From contig JAQSCR010000471.1 of NCBI GenBank assembly GCA_029945495.1, positions 1-5,939 on the forward strand: a stretch of DNA of 5,939 bases. The letters are read 5' to 3'. Positions 4,509 to 5,939 of the stretch are shown here, piece after piece. The stretch comes from Pseudolabrys sp. GTDB taxonomy: Bacteria; Pseudomonadota; Alphaproteobacteria; Rhizobiales; Xanthobacteraceae. Below the pieces are notes generated by a model, which had not been told where the DNA came from, searched no databases, and worked only from the letters and a program-made list of their open reading frames with translations. The stretch's first letter is position 1; each line of letters begins with the position of its first letter. Position numbers and translations under genes: made by a program.

Positions 4509-5939
4509 CGGGCGCAAACAAACTTGTCCGTTGCGCCATCTATACGCGGGTCTCGACCGATTCTGGACTCGACCAAGAGTTCAACTCCCTGGATGCCCAG
4601 TATGATGCGGCTTCAGCGTATATCAAAAGTCAGGCCCACGCCCATTGGGCATTGGTGCGGACCCGGTACGACGACGGGGGCTTCTCAGGCGGCTCAACCA
4701 ACCGCCCTGCCCTTCAGCAGTTACTGGCGGACATAAAGGCCCACCGGATCAACGTCATCGTTGTTTACAAGGTCGACCGGCTCACCCGCTCGCTAGCGGA
4801 CTTTGCCAAGCTGGTAGAGTTATTCGACGCCAATGAGGTCTCGTTTGTCTCGGTTACCCAGCAGTTCAATACCACCACCTCGATGGGCCGGTTGACGCTC
4901 AATGTACTGCTGTCGTTTGCCCAGTTTGAGCGCGAGGTCACGGCCGAGCGTATCCGAGACAAGGTCGCCGCCTCGAAGCGCAAAGGGCTTTGGGTCGGCG
5001 GGATGGTGCCGTTCGGCTACGAACTCAAAGGCGGCAAGCTTCTCATCGTTGAGGAGGAGGCCGAGCGGGTCCGAACAATCTTCAGGCGATACCTGGAACT
5101 GGGAAGCGTCAATCGGCTTGTCATCGACCTTGGCGAGCGCGGCTTCCGTAGCAAGATTCGCAAGCTATCGAACGGTACTATCAGGGGCGGCATCGCGTTC
5201 ACCCAAGGTCCGCTGTTTTATATGCTGCGGAACCGCTTCTATATCGGTGAGGTTCTTTACAAGAACGAAATCTGTCCTGGCTCGCAGCCGCCGCTATTGG
5301 ACAGAGAGCTCTTTGACGCGGTTCAGGCCAAACTGACGGCGCAATGGTCGCACCGGACGATCACCCGGAGCAAATCAGCGGCTCTATTATCCGGATTGCT
5401 TTTTGACGATGCCGGCCATCCGATGCAACCAACGCATGCGACCAAGAACGGGGTACGCTATCGCTATTACGTGTCCCAGCCCCATCTGCGCGGGTCGGCA
5501 ACATCATCGTCCAGCACAGTCAGTCGTGTTCCTGCGACCGACATTGAAGCCGCCGTGATGGCAGCAATAGCGGTGCATCTTTGTGAGCGAAGAAGACCTG
5601 CTGCAGATCAACATCCAGTCGATCGCAATGTTCTAGCCGCGTACATCGCTCGCATAGACGTTACCAAAAGCCAATTGGCAATTAAGCTGAAGCGCCCTAT
5701 CCCGGATGAGAGATCCAATCTCGATCAAGAGTTCGCCCCGGATCTGGAATCAGAGGGCAACGCGAGCGATCCCATATTGCGGATACCTTGGTGCAAACCG
5801 CCGTCACGAAAGTCGCGAGAACTCCTTTTGCCACCATCGATTCCGCAACGCACTGTTCGCCCCATGAAGTCCGAACGACGAACTGCCCTGCTCAAGGCCA
5901 TCGCCCGCGGTCGAACCTGGTTAGATGAAATCATTTCCG
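4505..5939 (+). CDS. Large serine recombinase (site-specific), 3' end outside window
   Basis: A site-specific recombinase of the large serine (resolvase/invertase) family; such enzymes join or excise DNA through a covalent 5'-phosphoserine link. The frame is open from ATG 4505 for 478 codons to the edge with no stop. Residues 9-155 are the catalytic domain: RCAIYTRVSTD with nucleophile Ser17 and Arg15, YDDGGFSGGSTNRPAL, VVYKVDRLTRS (catalytic Arg pair R92, R95), then SFAQFEREVTAERI leading into the long helix. Residues about 160-285 are the recombinase DNA-binding domain (VGGMVPFGYE, GPLFYMLRNRFYIGEV, DRELFDAVQAKL). Residues 294-325 (LLSGLLFDDAGHPMQPTHAT then RYRYYVSQ) occupy the place of the zinc ribbon but lack its cysteines. 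Residues 456-478 (ERRTALLKAIARGRTWLDEI) begin the C-terminal helical region. The start overlaps the DUF2924 stop as ATGA, indicating coupled translation. All visible catalytic residues are present, so it looks functional as far as seen. Confidence 0.93.
   Translation, partial: MTGANKLVRCAIYTRVSTDSGLDQEFNSLDAQYDAASAYIKSQAHAHWALVRTRYDDGGFSGGSTNRPALQQLLADIKAHRINVIVVYKVDRLTRSLADFAKLVELFDANEVSFVSVTQQFNTTTSMGRLTLNVLLSFAQFEREVTAERIRDKVAASKRKGLWVGGMVPFGYELKGGKLLIVEEEAERVRTIFRRYLELGSVNRLVIDLGERGFRSKIRKLSNGTIRGGIAFTQGPLFYMLRNRFYIGEVLYKNEICPGSQPPLLDRELFDAVQAKLTAQWSHRTITRSKSAALLSGLLFDDAGHPMQPTHATKNGVRYRYYVSQPHLRGSATSSSSTVSRVPATDIEAAVMAAIAVHLCERRRPAADQHPVDRNVLAAYIARIDVTKSQLAIKLKRPIPDERSNLDQEFAPDLESEGNASDPILRIPWCKPPSRKSRELLLPPSIPQRTVRPMKSERRTALLKAIARGRTWLDEIIS

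Larger units (their letters stand above)
3388..5939 (+). mobile_element. Left end of a serine-recombinase-integrated element (partial, inferred)
   Basis: The unit begins where the flavoprotein-like start breaks off and GC content drops. It holds the three-gene operon DUF3489, DUF2924 and large serine recombinase, all on the plus strand, and continues past the right edge. Large serine recombinases normally lie next to one attachment site of the element they integrate, which fits a boundary near 3388. The other end and its attachment site are outside the window. The boundary is inferred, not demonstrated. Confidence 0.42.

Noticed and set aside
4902..5336. Plus-strand 144-codon frame inside the recombinase region
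   Set aside because: It is an out-of-frame shadow. The recombinase frame is open and motif-bearing throughout these bases.
1..5939. CRISPR arrays, tRNA or rRNA genes
   Set aside because: I saw no regularly spaced direct repeats, no tRNA-like T-loop GTTCRANNC with matching acceptor stem, and no rRNA signature sequences.

Overview
The window is GC-rich and looks like an accessory region of an alphaproteobacterium, probably order Hyphomicrobiales (Rhizobiales, e.g. the Bradyrhizobium/Rhodopseudomonas/methylotroph side). I infer this from codon use, from the IS1380-type and orphan-integrase-type transposases, which resemble those common in that group, and from the DUF3489-DUF2924-serine recombinase trio. 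Taxonomy is inference only.

Left part (1-489): a short intact minus-strand gene for a 58-residue hypothetical protein, with a plausible promoter behind it. Divergent to it lies a stretch with no protein gene but with nested RNA stems and a strong plus-strand intrinsic terminator (378-420). This is best read as an undescribed small-RNA gene.

Middle part (490-3255): a graveyard of mobile DNA. A minus-strand IS1380-family transposase is broken three ways: its N-terminus is missing, it has a one-base frameshift near 1555, and a probable catalytic Asp is replaced by Ala. Next to it, and probably inserted into it, is a second IS of the orphan rve/DDE integrase type. That IS has candidate imperfect inverted ends at 1627-1650 and 2729-2750, and its transposase gene carries one frameshift near 1848. 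Beyond it lies the decayed C-terminal part of a metallo-beta-lactamase-fold hydrolase gene (2831-3255) with a frameshift near 2905.

Right part (about 3349-5939): a flavoprotein-like start with a dinucleotide-binding motif (3349-3387) stops abruptly. After it the GC content falls from about 64% (3001-3050) to 40% (3391-3440). Then comes a tight plus-strand operon: a DUF3489 protein (basic tail plus HTH-like domain), a DUF2924 protein, and a large serine recombinase that runs off the right edge. The genes are separated by 4 nt and then overlap by the 4 nt ATGA. I read this as the left end of an element integrated by its own serine recombinase. The two small proteins are plausible recombination partners or directionality factors. 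A 26-nt palindrome with 12-bp perfect arms lies inside the DUF2924 gene.
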